64,000 bases of DNA from Pseudoalteromonas sp. NBT06-2 (lineage in GTDB: Bacteria; Pseudomonadota; Gammaproteobacteria; Enterobacterales; Alteromonadaceae). Below are positions 36,814 to 46,535 of this stretch, in pieces. Each line of letters begins with the position of its first letter. Positions within the stretch are counted from its first letter, which is position 1. A program made the translations under genes and the position numbers. Under the pieces are notes generated by a model. That model ran no database searches. It worked only from the letters and a program-made list of their open reading frames with translations, and had not been told where the DNA came from. The stretch spans positions 1-64,000 of the forward strand of contig NZ_NQMR01000004.1 of assembly GCF_002276045.1 (NCBI RefSeq), read 5' to 3'.

Positions 36814-36839
36814 AAACAGGCTCAATATTTAGCCTGTTT
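36814..36839 (-). terminator. Intercistronic hairpin between astC and astA
   Basis: Perfect stem AAACAGGCT/AGCCTGTTT with an 8-base loop, followed on the minus strand by TTTTGATG. Could attenuate transcription or stabilise the astC message. Confidence 0.5.
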
Positions 36840-36856
36840 AATTAATTAAAAAGTGA

Positions 36857-38107
<1,251 letters not shown>

Positions 38108-38246
38108 TCACTTTACTTATATGAATCTAAGATAACCAATAATTATTATGATTTATCCATTATGTTTATAATTAATTTTAAAGTGCAGTGTTAATTTGTT
38201 AAAATTAACCGATAAAAATCACATTTTAACCAAATAAGTTAGCAAA

Positions 38247-38675
38247 ATGATAAGTAAACAAGATGAAAAGCTACTTTCTATACTAAGAACAAACGCCAGA
38301 ACAAGTGTTTCAGACTTAGCTAGAGCACTTAGTTTATCACGCTCTACTGTACAAAGTCGTATCTCAAAACTTGAAAGTAATGGTGTTATAAAGGGGTATG
38401 TTGTGCAATATGGTAGTGAGTTTTCACAAAATTTAGTATCAGCTCATGTATCTATTAAAGTAAAACAAAAATTAACGACAAAAACAAATTTAGAGCTTAA
38501 ACAGATCAGTCAAATTAGTGAATTATATGCTATTAGTGGAGAGCATGATCTGATTGCAATTGTGCAAGCACAGTCTTTAGAGCAATTAAGTCGTATTCTT
38601 GATGATATTGGCAATTTAGATGGAGTAGAGCGCACAAACTCTTCTGTTTTATTAGAAACTAAGTTTAAACGCTAA
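38247..38675 (+). CDS. Lrp/AsnC-family transcriptional regulator
   Basis: 142 residues. N-terminal helix-turn-helix (LLSILRTNARTSVSDLARAL, then LSRSTVQSRISKLESNGVI) and a C-terminal ligand-binding RAM domain (ELYAISGEHDLIAIVQAQSL). Divergent from astC across a 169-bp AT-rich gap, so it probably controls the ast cluster in response to an amino acid. The stop codon overlaps a MITE end. Confidence 0.9.
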   Translation: MISKQDEKLLSILRTNARTSVSDLARALSLSRSTVQSRISKLESNGVIKGYVVQYGSEFSQNLVSAHVSIKVKQKLTTKTNLELKQISQISELYAISGEHDLIAIVQAQSLEQLSRILDDIGNLDGVERTNSSVLLETKFKR

Positions 38676-38734
38676 TATACCCATGTTACTTCAAAATACA
38701 TGTTTCATAGCATTTTGAGATATCATGGGTATAC
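38674..38734. mobile_element. MITE family A, minimal copy 4 (about 60 bp)
   Basis: Almost only the two inverted ends: ATATACCCATGTTACTTC... and ...TATCATGGGTATAC around a short centre. Begins within the stop codon of the Lrp-type gene. Confidence 0.7.
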
Positions 38735-38827
38735 ACTTTTTTTAATTTAATAATTTTAATTATTGGTCGATTCGCTTAGCTCGTTTACAATAGCGCCGAA
38801 CTTTGACTTTTATTTATTGGAACACCT

Positions 38828-39727
38828 ATGACAGATACCAAACGTCTCAACAAATTTATCAGTGAAACCGGCTTTTGTTCTCGCCGAGAAGCTGACAAAT
38901 ATATTGAAAGTGGCAAGGTAACTATTAATGGTTTTAAAGCAGAAGTCGGAACGCAAGTTTGTGAAGGTGACGTAGTAAAAGTAAATGATCGACCTTTAAA
39001 AGAAAAACCTAAAGCTGTATATATTGCGTATAACAAACCAGTTGGTGTTACTTGTACAACTGAACGAAAAATTCAAAGCAATATAATTCGTGCGATTAAT
39101 TATCCTGAGCGTATATTCCCAATTGGACGATTAGATAGACCTTCGGAAGGTTTAATATTTTTAACCAATGAAGGTGATATCGTTAATAAAATTTTAAGAG
39201 CAGGAAATAATCATGACAAAGAATATGTGGTTAAAGTAGACAAGCCTCTTAACAACACCTTTGTACAAAAAATGTCTAATGGCATTCCTATTCTTGGTAC
39301 GGTTACAAAAAAATGTACTGTTAAAAAAATTGATAAAGATTCATTTTCAATGATACTTACGCAAGGGTTAAACCGTCAGATCCGCCGTATGTGTGAGTAT
39401 TTAGGTTATGAAGTGATTACATTACAACGTACTCGTATCATGAATGTGACATTAAAAGGCCTAGCTGTTGGAAAGTGGCGTTACTTAACTGAATCTGAAA
39501 TGCAACAAATAAATGGTTCCGTCAAGGACTCAGGAAAGACCGAAGAGCATTCAATTGATCTTAATAAGCGACATCAAAAAAAATCATTTAACAATTCACA
39601 TAAAAATGATAATAAAAAGCTTTTTAATAAAGATAAAACATCTCACCCGAAAAGAAATAATGATTCTAATAAAAGTAAATCAATACAACAAAAGCGTATT
39701 AAAGGAACATTATCTTTAAAGAAGTAA
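38828..39727 (+). CDS. rluF: 23S rRNA pseudouridine synthase, RluF-like
   Basis: 299 residues. An N-terminal S4 domain ([20 protein letters not shown]) precedes the RsuA/RluB/E/F catalytic motif [20 protein letters not shown] with the essential aspartate. Then comes [18 protein letters not shown], the RluF signature. The last about 70 residues are lysine/asparagine-rich. E. coli RluF modifies U2604 of 23S rRNA. Confidence 0.9.
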   Translation: MTDTKRLNKFISETGFCSRREADKYIESGKVTINGFKAEVGTQVCEGDVVKVNDRPLKEKPKAVYIAYNKPVGVTCTTERKIQSNIIRAINYPERIFPIGRLDRPSEGLIFLTNEGDIVNKILRAGNNHDKEYVVKVDKPLNNTFVQKMSNGIPILGTVTKKCTVKKIDKDSFSMILTQGLNRQIRRMCEYLGYEVITLQRTRIMNVTLKGLAVGKWRYLTESEMQQINGSVKDSGKTEEHSIDLNKRHQKKSFNNSHKNDNKKLFNKDKTSHPKRNNDSNKSKSIQQKRIKGTLSLKK

Positions 39728-39741
39728 ATGATATACATTGT

Positions 39742-39998
39742 ATATATACCCAAAGCACTTCAAGATGCAGGATTCAGTTGGAATTAGAAATGCTTTAGGC
39801 AATGCATTGATTGAAGAACATGGTTATTCCCTTTTCAAAATCAATAACGCTGCATAAAGTATTTATAAACCAACCTTACAGGGACTTCTGAGCAAATCAT
39901 GCTCGTTGTTCCAGTAACCATTAATGCAAAGATGCGCCTAGCTCATGAATTGCTCAGCAGTCCTGAACCTCATATCTTGAAGTGGCTTGGGTATATAA
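39742..39998. mobile_element. MITE family A, copy 5 (about 257 bp)
   Basis: Ends TATATATACCCAAAGCACTT and ...AAGTGGCTTGGGTATAT. Inverted relative to copies at 23545 and 55149. Fills the gap between rluF and rep; the open frame inside it is accidental. Confidence 0.85.
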
Positions 39999-40064
39999 TA
40001 AAAAGCATAAATAGCTTATGTTTTTATTATATCATTGACTTGTTAATATTTAGTAGGGTATTGA

Positions 40065-41207
40065 TCAAATCACATTCGAATCAGGGCAAATAAAATCACT
40101 GTAAACACGTCCTACTTTATCTGGCAGTTGATTAATTTCGTCATTAGTAATCTTTTTAGATAAACTCTTTAAACCTTTAAGTTTACCATTTGAAATGATC
40201 ATCTCTTCAACAAAATGATCCGTTGGTTCTAGATAATATAGATAATCAAATTCTTCATCATTAATGCGTTTTTTAATAGGTGATGGTAACGTTTTGATAA
40301 CATTTTTTTCAAGTAAATCTAATAATGCTGCACGCATATCTCTGCGTTTAGTTATGATTGATACCTGTGGTTTGCCAAAAGACTCCATTATACGCAATAA
40401 GCTGATTGGCTCTTTTCTATCAATTGTGGCTGATGTCCACATGCTTGATAAATAGAGATCTAAATATCGTGAGAACGTAGAGCCATAACAGGTCAAACGA
40501 CTAAATAAAATTTGTCTATAGCTAAGGTTAGATATTTCTTGTACGACAAAGTCACTGAAACCAATGTAACAGCGATCTCTCCCTCTACCATTACCCTCTA
40601 ACTCTAATACAGCATCTGACCATACATCATGTGTTATTTCGGCTCTGCGTTTAGAATTATTTTGATCTATTTGGCTGATACGTGTTTTTGAATCTCTTAT
40701 TATAGTTAATGACTCGCGAATTTGTTCATAACTTTTTGTTTTACCCATTAATTGAAGATATTTTTTAATTTCATAAAGGCTAAAGCTTGTACCGTAACGG
40801 GTAATACCACCAATAGACTTTCTTTCTAGACCATTTGTTGATGCTATTAAAAAAATGACTTTTTCAATTAATTCTTCAGCGTCGGAAGGTAGAGCATAAA
40901 ACTCTATTTTTTGTTTTGTTTTTCGATCTAACCTTTGGATCACTGCTGGCTGAACGCGGCAGGTATAATTTTTACCTTGAATTGAGAAGTTATTTGAAAT
41001 TGAAACTGTATTTGATGCAAGATCAGCTACTGGCTTAATTGCACCATATCCTCTGTAAAATCTAGGGATTAAATCTATACTCGTTATTGAGTTTGAGTAT
41101 TTCCTTTCTAAACTCAGATCATATTTATCTCCATCTAATACTTCAAATAAGCGTAACCTCAAAGCTTCTTTAGGATCAACTTTGAAATCAGGTGTTGTTG
41201 CTAGCAT
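40065..41207 (-). CDS. Replication initiator protein (plasmid/chromid-type Rep)
   Basis: 380 residues; I read it as an iteron-binding Rep with two winged-helix regions: FSLYEIKKYLQLMGKTKSYE with QIRESLTIIRDSKTRI, and FSRLTCYGSTFSRYLDLYLS with LLRIMESFGKPQVSIITKRR. The N-terminus MLATTPDFKVDPKEALRLRL is basic. It is transcribed away from an upstream non-coding region of more than 1 kb holding about 17 iterons, DnaA boxes and GATC sites, with one iteron-like copy (41291-41301) in its own promoter region, which suggests autorepression. It is not RctB-like in length. Exact family needs a profile search. Confidence 0.75.
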   Translation of the reverse strand: MLATTPDFKVDPKEALRLRLFEVLDGDKYDLSLERKYSNSITSIDLIPRFYRGYGAIKPVADLASNTVSISNNFSIQGKNYTCRVQPAVIQRLDRKTKQKIEFYALPSDAEELIEKVIFLIASTNGLERKSIGGITRYGTSFSLYEIKKYLQLMGKTKSYEQIRESLTIIRDSKTRISQIDQNNSKRRAEITHDVWSDAVLELEGNGRGRDRCYIGFSDFVVQEISNLSYRQILFSRLTCYGSTFSRYLDLYLSSMWTSATIDRKEPISLLRIMESFGKPQVSIITKRRDMRAALLDLLEKNVIKTLPSPIKKRINDEEFDYLYYLEPTDHFVEEMIISNGKLKGLKSLSKKITNDEINQLPDKVGRVYSDFICPDSNVI

Positions 41208-41290
41208 TAGATGTTCTCTTTTCTTATTAATAAATGATCATTAAGTGACTGGGATCATAAATTTTATATTCATAGCATGCAACTTAGCTT

Positions 41291-41301
41291 TGGTTAGAAA
41301 T
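41291..41301 (-). promoter_or_regulatory. Iteron-like site in the rep promoter region
   Basis: TGGTTAGAAAT, 84 bp upstream of the rep start and matching the right-array iterons. A likely operator for autoregulation by Rep; inferred. Confidence 0.5.
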
Positions 41302-41472
41302 TGAGATCTTTTTTGATCTTAATTTTTTTAATGAAAAGGTAATCTAAGGAATTTCTTTTTGGTAAGGTTACAAAAGTATAATTAATAGTTTAAAAATAGG
41401 TTTTGGACTTGGTTAGGTAGATGAATTTAAGTAGATGTATTTTAAGTATTTTATTTTTTTAAAGATGCATAT

Positions 41473-41797
41473 ATCTAACCAAGTAAGTATATTTATCTGA
41501 CTATTAATACCAATATTTCTGACTAATAGATCATAATTTCTGACCATTGTGATCTTCAATGAGATCAATATAACTAACCAAGTAAATACATATCTCTGAC
41601 TATTATAGAACAGTATTTCTGACTAAAGAAATATTATTATTAGATCTATCCACAGTATTTTATGATTTTAAACACAATGAGATCAATATTTCTAACTATT
41701 AAATACGTTATTTCTGACTAAATAAAATTTTTATGATCAAAAGATCTAACTAAAAGATCAGTTGTTCTAATTAATAAAAACAGTATTTCTGACTATT
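41473..41797. repeat. Iteron array 1 (TATTTCTGACTA type)
   Basis: Repeats at about 41495, 41514, 41535, 41591, 41614, 41687, 41709 and 41784, with weaker ones at 41473 and 41571. Consensus TATTTCTGACTAW; variants TTTCTAACTA and TTTCTGACCA. All in the same orientation. Confidence 0.85.
41646..41654. promoter_or_regulatory. DnaA box-like site
   Basis: CTATCCACA, one base from TTATCCACA, within iteron array 1. Confidence 0.45.
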
Positions 41798-41805
41798 AAT
41801 ATGAG

Positions 41806-41814
41806 TTATTCACA
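41806..41814. promoter_or_regulatory. DnaA box TTATTCACA
   Basis: Exact match to TTATNCACA between the two iteron arrays; a further near match CTGTTCACA lies at 41871-41879. Confidence 0.6.
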
Positions 41815-41917
41815 GCATATTGAGTGATTAATTTATAAAACCAAACAAATTTAATGATAATATTTAACAGCTGTTCACAATTAATTTTTATTTTTGATCT
41901 CTTTTTTAAAGTTATTT

Positions 41918-42505
41918 TAGTCAGAAATACAGATTTAATATTTATTTAAAAAAGTAACAGCTTCTAACTTTTAGTGAGAAATTTGCTGCTTGAATAATCT
42001 TTTTACTTAGAAATATCCTGCTTGTAATTAAGATCGTATAAAAAGTAGCTTAAATATGTGAGTGTTGGTTAGAAGCATGATGTTTGATTTCACTATCGGA
42101 TCACTATTTCTAACCAAAACAAGTAAAAGCCAAACTTTCATTGGTTAGAAATAATGATCTTGTACTCAAGTTCACTATTTTATATGCCATTTTTTACTGT
42201 TATTGGTTAGAAATATGATGTTTATGACACTAACTGTTAGAAAATCATTGCCATGTATATCTATTAGATAACTAAGTTTGGTTAGAAATATGCTTCTCTT
42301 TAGAATTATATACATTATTTTAGGGGATGTTGATCGCTGTCCGAAGGATTTGGCTAAAAGCTTTTTATTCTTTGTTGAGTAGTATTTGCTTAGAATGACT
42401 AGGCTACACACTACTCGCCGCGACTATAATACTAAAACTTAACCCTGAAAGATCAGCAGCCCCTAGCTAATAATGAGCAAATTAATCAGTGTTTGATTAG
42501 AAATA
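41918..42505. repeat. Iteron array 2 (TGGTTAGAAATA type)
   Basis: Copies at about 41918, 42006, 42066, 42142, 42203, 42235, 42279 and 42494 read TGGTTAGAAATATGATG with drift, opposite in orientation to array 1; one copy at 42104 is inverted. A family B MITE (42322-42464) sits inside this array. Confidence 0.8.
42322..42464. mobile_element. MITE family B, copy 1 (143 bp)
   Basis: Inverted ends GGGGATGTTGATC and GATCAGCAGCCCC flanked by TA on both sides (target duplication). Shares interior sequence (AAGCTTTTTATTCTTTGTTG) in inverted orientation with copy 2 at 60617-60884. The TA duplication suits an IS630- or IS5-type transposase. Confidence 0.75.
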
Positions 42506-42620
42506 TGGTGCTTGAACATTTCTTTATTTTTAACATGTGTTTATGCTCGCCCAGTTTGGCGACAAATAATACATGAATGTTATGTTCAAATACTGTTTCT
42601 ATAAGGGATTTTCTGGACAT
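42486..42620 (-). CDS. Possible 44-residue ORF with strong ribosome site
   Basis: ATG 42620 preceded by GAGGAGG. Product MSRKSLIETVFEHNIHVLFV, AKLGEHKHMLKIKK and a short hydrophobic tail. It runs over the last iteron of array 2. The strong Shine-Dalgarno suggests the 5' end of a real but truncated gene. No family recognised. Confidence 0.3.
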   Translation of the reverse strand: MSRKSLIETVFEHNIHVLFVAKLGEHKHMLKIKKCSSTIFLIKH

Positions 42621-42683
42621 CAAGCAACCTCCTCCGATAATAAAATTTTCCTCGGATAAGACTTATTTATCAGATAATAAGGT

Positions 42684-42855
42684 TTAGTCGTATTCTACTA
42701 TCTGTGATTTTAATCCTTTTTTTTCGCAACTTACTTTTGTGGCTTGACTTGGGAGCATCGCATCCATAAACAATATTGGCTCATCAAAAACTTGTGCTTT
42801 TAACTAAGCATATTTTTCAATAAAATCTGCTTACTTTATCTCATCAAACTTATTA
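42684..42855 (-). pseudogene. IS630-family transposase remnant (DDE domain fragment)
   Basis: A single minus-strand frame reads NKFDEIK, ADFIEKYA, LKAQVFDEPILFMDAMLPSQ, ATKVSCEKKGLKSQIVEYD, with in-frame TAA and TAG. ILFMDAxxPxxxTK is the second catalytic aspartate region of IS630 transposases. No terminal repeats recognised. Confidence 0.65.
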
Positions 42856-42968
42856 GGAACACTGTTGGTTATTTTTAACTAAAGTCATGGAGATGAAGTC
42901 ATTTAATAAAACCAGAAATATAAAAACGAACATCATGATCCTCATTTAGGTATAAATCAAATAACTTC

Positions 42969-42986
42969 ATTGATCATGGGTATATA
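42969..42986. mobile_element. Isolated end of MITE family A
   Basis: ATTGATCATGGGTATATA matches one terminal repeat only; the partner end is missing. Confidence 0.35.
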
Positions 42987-43076
42987 ACTAATCGGGTTAA
43001 CCTTCACAACAGTCATTATACAGGGTGGAGGTTCATTTATCGATACACATATCATGAGATTAATTTTATTTCAGAC

Positions 43077-43101
43077 AAAAAAAGCCCATTAAGGCTTTTT
43101 T
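43077..43101. terminator. Orphan terminator
   Basis: AAAAAAAGCC/GGCTTTTTT stem around CATTAA. No intact gene ends here now, so it probably served a lost gene. Confidence 0.6.
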
Positions 43102-43317
43102 GAGAATTCATATCAACCGTCACCGATATGAGCAATGTAGCAAGTAATTAGGTTGATCATCGCAGCCCAATATCAAGGGGCGATAGTTACTAGACTGTCA
43201 ATGATCATACTGTTTAACTGTACTTTTTAACGTTTACAGAGTTCTTTTTATCTAAAGAATCATGGCTTCCTGCCAAAATATGTTCTTTGTGAACTGAATT
43301 TAGATACTCCATTTAAT

Positions 43318-43332
43318 TGAGAATAATTATCA
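43318..43332. promoter_or_regulatory. Fur box upstream of a broken TonB receptor gene
   Basis: TGAGAATAATTATCA is a 7-1-7 Fur site with one mismatch, 33 bp before the receptor's start codon. Confidence 0.7.
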
Positions 43333-43364
43333 ATTATAATAAAATTCATAAAAGGGATGAACAT

Positions 43365-43523
43365 ATGACTAAAATAAATACAACATTATTACATATCGTG
43401 CTTGCTTGCATTGTAATTATAACAACAACGATTAGTATCGCACATAATAAAGAAGACACTATTGTGATATCAGAGCATCACCATATGCGTCATACAGACA
43501 ATGACAAAGGTGGGTTAATGATC
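43365..43523 (+). pseudogene. 5' fragment of a TonB-dependent receptor gene
   Basis: ATG 43365 with AGGGA upstream. Signal peptide MTKINTTLLHIVLACIVIIT and, after cleavage near SIAHN, EDTIVISEHH, which looks like a TonB box. The frame stops at 43524-43526. IS remnants separate it from the rest of the receptor (44322-46102) in the same direction. That both belong to one former gene is an inference. Confidence 0.55.
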
Positions 43524-43576
43524 TAGGCTATTAGACATAACGACTTAAAAAAGTGAAAGCGTTAATAAATAGCAGA

Positions 43577-43828
43577 TTAGCAAACTCCTAAACTTTTAGC
43601 TTCCTCCCATTGATAATCATCTGGATGAGATTACACATCTTTTTCTAAAGCTTGCATATCCACTTTTGTTGCAGGTTTTTGCCGATTAATACAAGGTGTA
43701 ATGTTATTAGTCCAACGAAATAGTGTTCTGAGGCTAACATTTAAATACTCACTTGTTTTTTCAAAAGTGAGCTCATTTTTTTATTTGTAAGCCAAAACAC
43801 GTTGGCTAAAATCTAAACTATATCCCAT
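43577..43828 (-). pseudogene. IS630-family transposase remnant (N-terminal HTH part)
   Basis: From ATG 43828: MGYSLDFSQRVLAYK, stop, KNELTFEKTSEYLNVSLRTL, FRWTNNITPC, NRQKPATKVDMQALEKDV, stop, SHPDDYQWEEAKSLGVC. This is the helix-turn-helix opening of IS630 transposases with two in-frame stops. Confidence 0.7.
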
Positions 43829-43921
43829 TCAGCTATATTATTTTTATTTAGCTATTTAATAGGTATATACCGTCATCTTCATCACTGTTTTAAATAACAG
43901 ACACTATGCTGTTATGTTTTT

Positions 43922-43952
43922 AACAAAATTAGTCATTAAAGTGGGTAAACTG
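43922..43952. repeat. Short direct repeat, left copy
   Basis: 31 bp (AACAAAATTAGTCATTAAAG...TAAACTG) matching 46369-46399 at 28 of 31 positions; the pair brackets the ISAs1 remnant and the broken receptor. Confidence 0.6.
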
Positions 43953-43953
43953 T

Positions 43954-44321
43954 AGAGCGATTGCATTAAAATTAACTTGACACAACCACCTAATTTTATC
44001 TATTACTTCGCTTTAAGCAAAGTAAAATGACCAAACGGAAGCCTACACTTATCGAACATTTCAAAGACATTACCGATCCACGCATACAAAGGAAGCAATT
44101 ACATATATTGGATGACATATTTTTTATTACGCTCTGTGCTGTTATCTGTGGTGCGATAGCTGGGTTGCCATTGAAACATTTGCAAAAATGAAACGAAACT
44201 GGTTTAAGAAATATTTTCATAAACTGATCACAAAGTGGGCATTAAAATAAAGCAGCAGATATCAGGTTGGGATAACGATTACTTGCTTAAAATGCTGCAA
44301 ATATTTTAATGCAATTGCCCT
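43954..44321 (+). mobile_element. Internally deleted ISAs1-family element
   Basis: Ends AGAGCGATTGCATTAAAAT and ATTTTAATGCAATTGCCCT are inverted repeats. From ATG 44027 the reading is MTKRKPTLIEHFKDITDPRI, LDDIFFITLCAVICGA, then after a frameshift GWVAIETFAKMKRNWFKKYF, the conserved start of ISAs1 transposases. A C-terminal piece KVGIKIKQQISGWDNDYLLK follows directly, so the catalytic centre is deleted. Non-autonomous. Confidence 0.75.
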
Positions 44322-46102
44322 AACCAGGGGGTTGGATAAGCCGAGGTAACGGACAAGAGCACTTAACGGCTATTCGTTCTCCAGTCTTAACAGGAGCAGG
44401 AGGCTGTGGTGCCTTTTTTATTGCTCAAGATGGTATTTCATTACGAGCATCTGGCTTTTGTAATGCAAACCAATTATTTGATGCTAATACTGAACAAGTA
44501 CAGCGCATTGAACTATTACGTGGCCCAGGGAGTACCTTATATGGTTCAAATGCAGTTCATGGGGTATTAAATGTATTAACACCTAATCCTTTTGATGAGC
44601 ATATATCAAATATCTCCTTGAGTATTGGGCCTCACGATTATTCTCGCGGCATGTTTAGTTTTGCTAAACCTTATGATAAAAATGCTTTACTTGTTTATGG
44701 TAATGTTACGCACGATGGAGGGTATAAAGATGAAAGTGGATTCGATCAACAAAAAATAAATGTTATTCACCAATACCAGATAGTTAAATGGAATGTTAAA
44801 AACGTATTGGCAGCGACTAACTTAAATCAAGAGACGGCAGGATTCATCAAAGGTTATGAAACGTTTAAAGATTTAGCGTTAAAAAAGAAAAATCCTAATC
44901 CAGAAGCTTTCCGAAATAGTCAATCTATTCGCGCTTACAGTCAAGTGAAGTATACCCAAAACTATACCACTTTATTTAGTATTACCCCCTATTTTCGCTG
45001 GACTGATATGCAGTTTTTACAGCACTTTCTGCCTTGGTAGCCACTTGAAGAAAATAACCATCAAAGCGTAGGGTTTCAATCTCAATTTGAAAAAAACTAC
45101 GGGGCTATCACTTTAATCAGTGGATTTGATTTGGATCATTCAGAAGGTCAATTGACTGAAACCCAATTAAAGGATTTTTCAACAACGATTCCAGTAGGCC
45201 AACACTATGATTATGAAGTAACAGCCAATGATAGAATACAGCTAACTGCTGGTCTTAGATATGAAAATACAACGTATGATTATCAAAATAAACTAAGTGT
45301 TGGCAGCGCTTGCGCCATTGAAGTTGAAAATTGCCGATTTAGTCGTCCGGCAGATCAAGAAGTTAACTTTGATGAATGGTCTTATCAGCTAAATGCTAAC
45401 TATGTGTTGAGCCAAGAGCAAAGGTTGTATGTAAATTATTCAAAAGGTTACCGCCCACCTCAAGTAACCGAACTTTTTCGATTACAAGCAGGTCAAAAAA
45501 TCGCAGAGCTAGACGCAGAAAAAATCAATTCGGTAGAGCTTGGAATCAGAGGTGAAATCTATCATTTATTTTATGATTTGACGGCATTCGCTATGCAAAA
45601 AAACAATTTGATTTTTCAAGACACTAACCGACAAAATATCAGTCATGGTGAAACTTCTCACCAAGGTATAGAGCTAGCGGTACATTATCAATGGAGTGAC
45701 TTTTACGCATCTTTTAACGGGACATTAGCTAAACATAAATACGCCACAAGCTTGACGTTAAGTAGAGTTAATATTCAGAATAATGAAATTGATACGGCCC
45801 CTGAACATATGGGAAGTATGCAAGTAGGCTGGCGTTCAGATAATCAAAAGTTTCTTGAATTAGAATGGGTACATCAAGGTAATTATTATTTAAACCCAGA
45901 GAATACTGCTGATTATCGTGGTCATAATTTATTAAACTTGAGAGCGGGAATGGAAATAGCAAATCAATTGTCTATTAATGCTCGTATTACTAATTTAACA
46001 AATGAAGAATATGCAGAAAGAGCTGATTTTGGTTTTGGTCAGCACCGTTATTTTGTTGGTGAACCACTGTCTATTTATTTAACGGTTAACTATAGCTTTT
46101 AG
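44322..46102 (+). pseudogene. TonB-dependent receptor, broken
   Basis: Reads from WISRGNGQEHLTAIRSPVL through a plug domain (QRIELLRGPGSTLYGSNAVH) to a full barrel end (LTNEEYAERADFGFGQHRYF ... VNYSF). The 5' end is replaced by an ISAs1 remnant; an in-frame TAG lies at 45038-45040; and a short in-frame deletion is likely near 45205 (HYDYEV joined to TANDRIQLTAGLRYE). Together with 43365-43523 and its Fur box this was an iron-regulated outer-membrane receptor. Late strands are well preserved, suggesting recent loss. Confidence 0.8.
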
Positions 46103-46141
46103 TCTTATACTCAAACTACAAGAAGGTTTAGGCTTTAATTA

Positions 46142-46348
46142 CTAACAATAGAAGGCAATTAATAAACTTCAATCAAGCAGGCATACGTGTTTTCTTTTGC
46201 GCATCAAATCTCGTACAGTTCTTTATTTCTTTGGATAAATGTAACCATCCGGCAAAATATCTAATCTTAACATCTCAGCTAACTAAGCAGTATCACGATT
46301 GTTATCAGCGTATTTCAAACCAGAATACTGTTGTATAGCTGTTGTGTT
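46142..46348 (-). pseudogene. IS110-family transposase remnant
   Basis: One minus-strand frame reads NTTAIQQYSGLKYADNNRDT, stop, LAEMLRLDILPDGYIYPKK, stop, RTVRDLMRKRKHVCLLD. This is the N-terminal DEDD region of IS110-type transposases (KYADxxxDAxWLAxxLRLGILPEGYIYP) with in-frame stops. Confidence 0.75.
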
Positions 46349-46368
46349 AGCGAGGCAAACAAAAGAAT

Positions 46369-46399
46369 AGCAAAATTACTCATTAAAGTGGTTAAACTG
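46369..46399. repeat. Short direct repeat, right copy
   Basis: Matches 43922-43952 at 28 of 31 positions in the same orientation. May mark two ends of a larger decayed element. Confidence 0.6.
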
Positions 46400-46535
46400 G
46401 CATTGCATAGGCAAAATATTGTCAATAAATAGCCATCAAACGTCATAAAAATCCCAAAGATAGAACCGCATACTTTAGGATTTAGCCAAAAGGCCATTTA
46501 TTTTATATTACTCTTAAATCTTGTTTTTATACCAA

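Larger units (their letters stand above)
41208..42505. other. Putative replication origin of a chromid or megaplasmid
   Basis: AT-rich non-coding region upstream of rep. It contains two oppositely oriented iteron arrays (41473-41797 and 41918-42505), a DnaA box TTATTCACA and two near matches, and nine GATC sites between 41529 and 41899. This is the composition of iteron-controlled, Dam-responsive secondary-replicon origins. No parAB genes are in the window, so partition must be encoded elsewhere. Confidence 0.75.

Noticed and set aside
39899..40093. 64-codon frame between rluF and rep
   Set aside because: Most of it is family A MITE sequence; chance frame.
42175..42411. 78-codon minus-strand frame
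   Set aside because: Made of iterons and MITE family B sequence; no ribosome site.
41473..42505. Repeat arrays considered as a CRISPR array
   Set aside because: Repeats are 12-20 bp, variable, irregularly spaced and in two orientations, next to rep; no cas genes.
46315..46497. 60-codon hydrophobic minus-strand frame
   Set aside because: Overlaps the IS110 remnant and a short repeat; low-complexity hydrophobic reading without a ribosome site.
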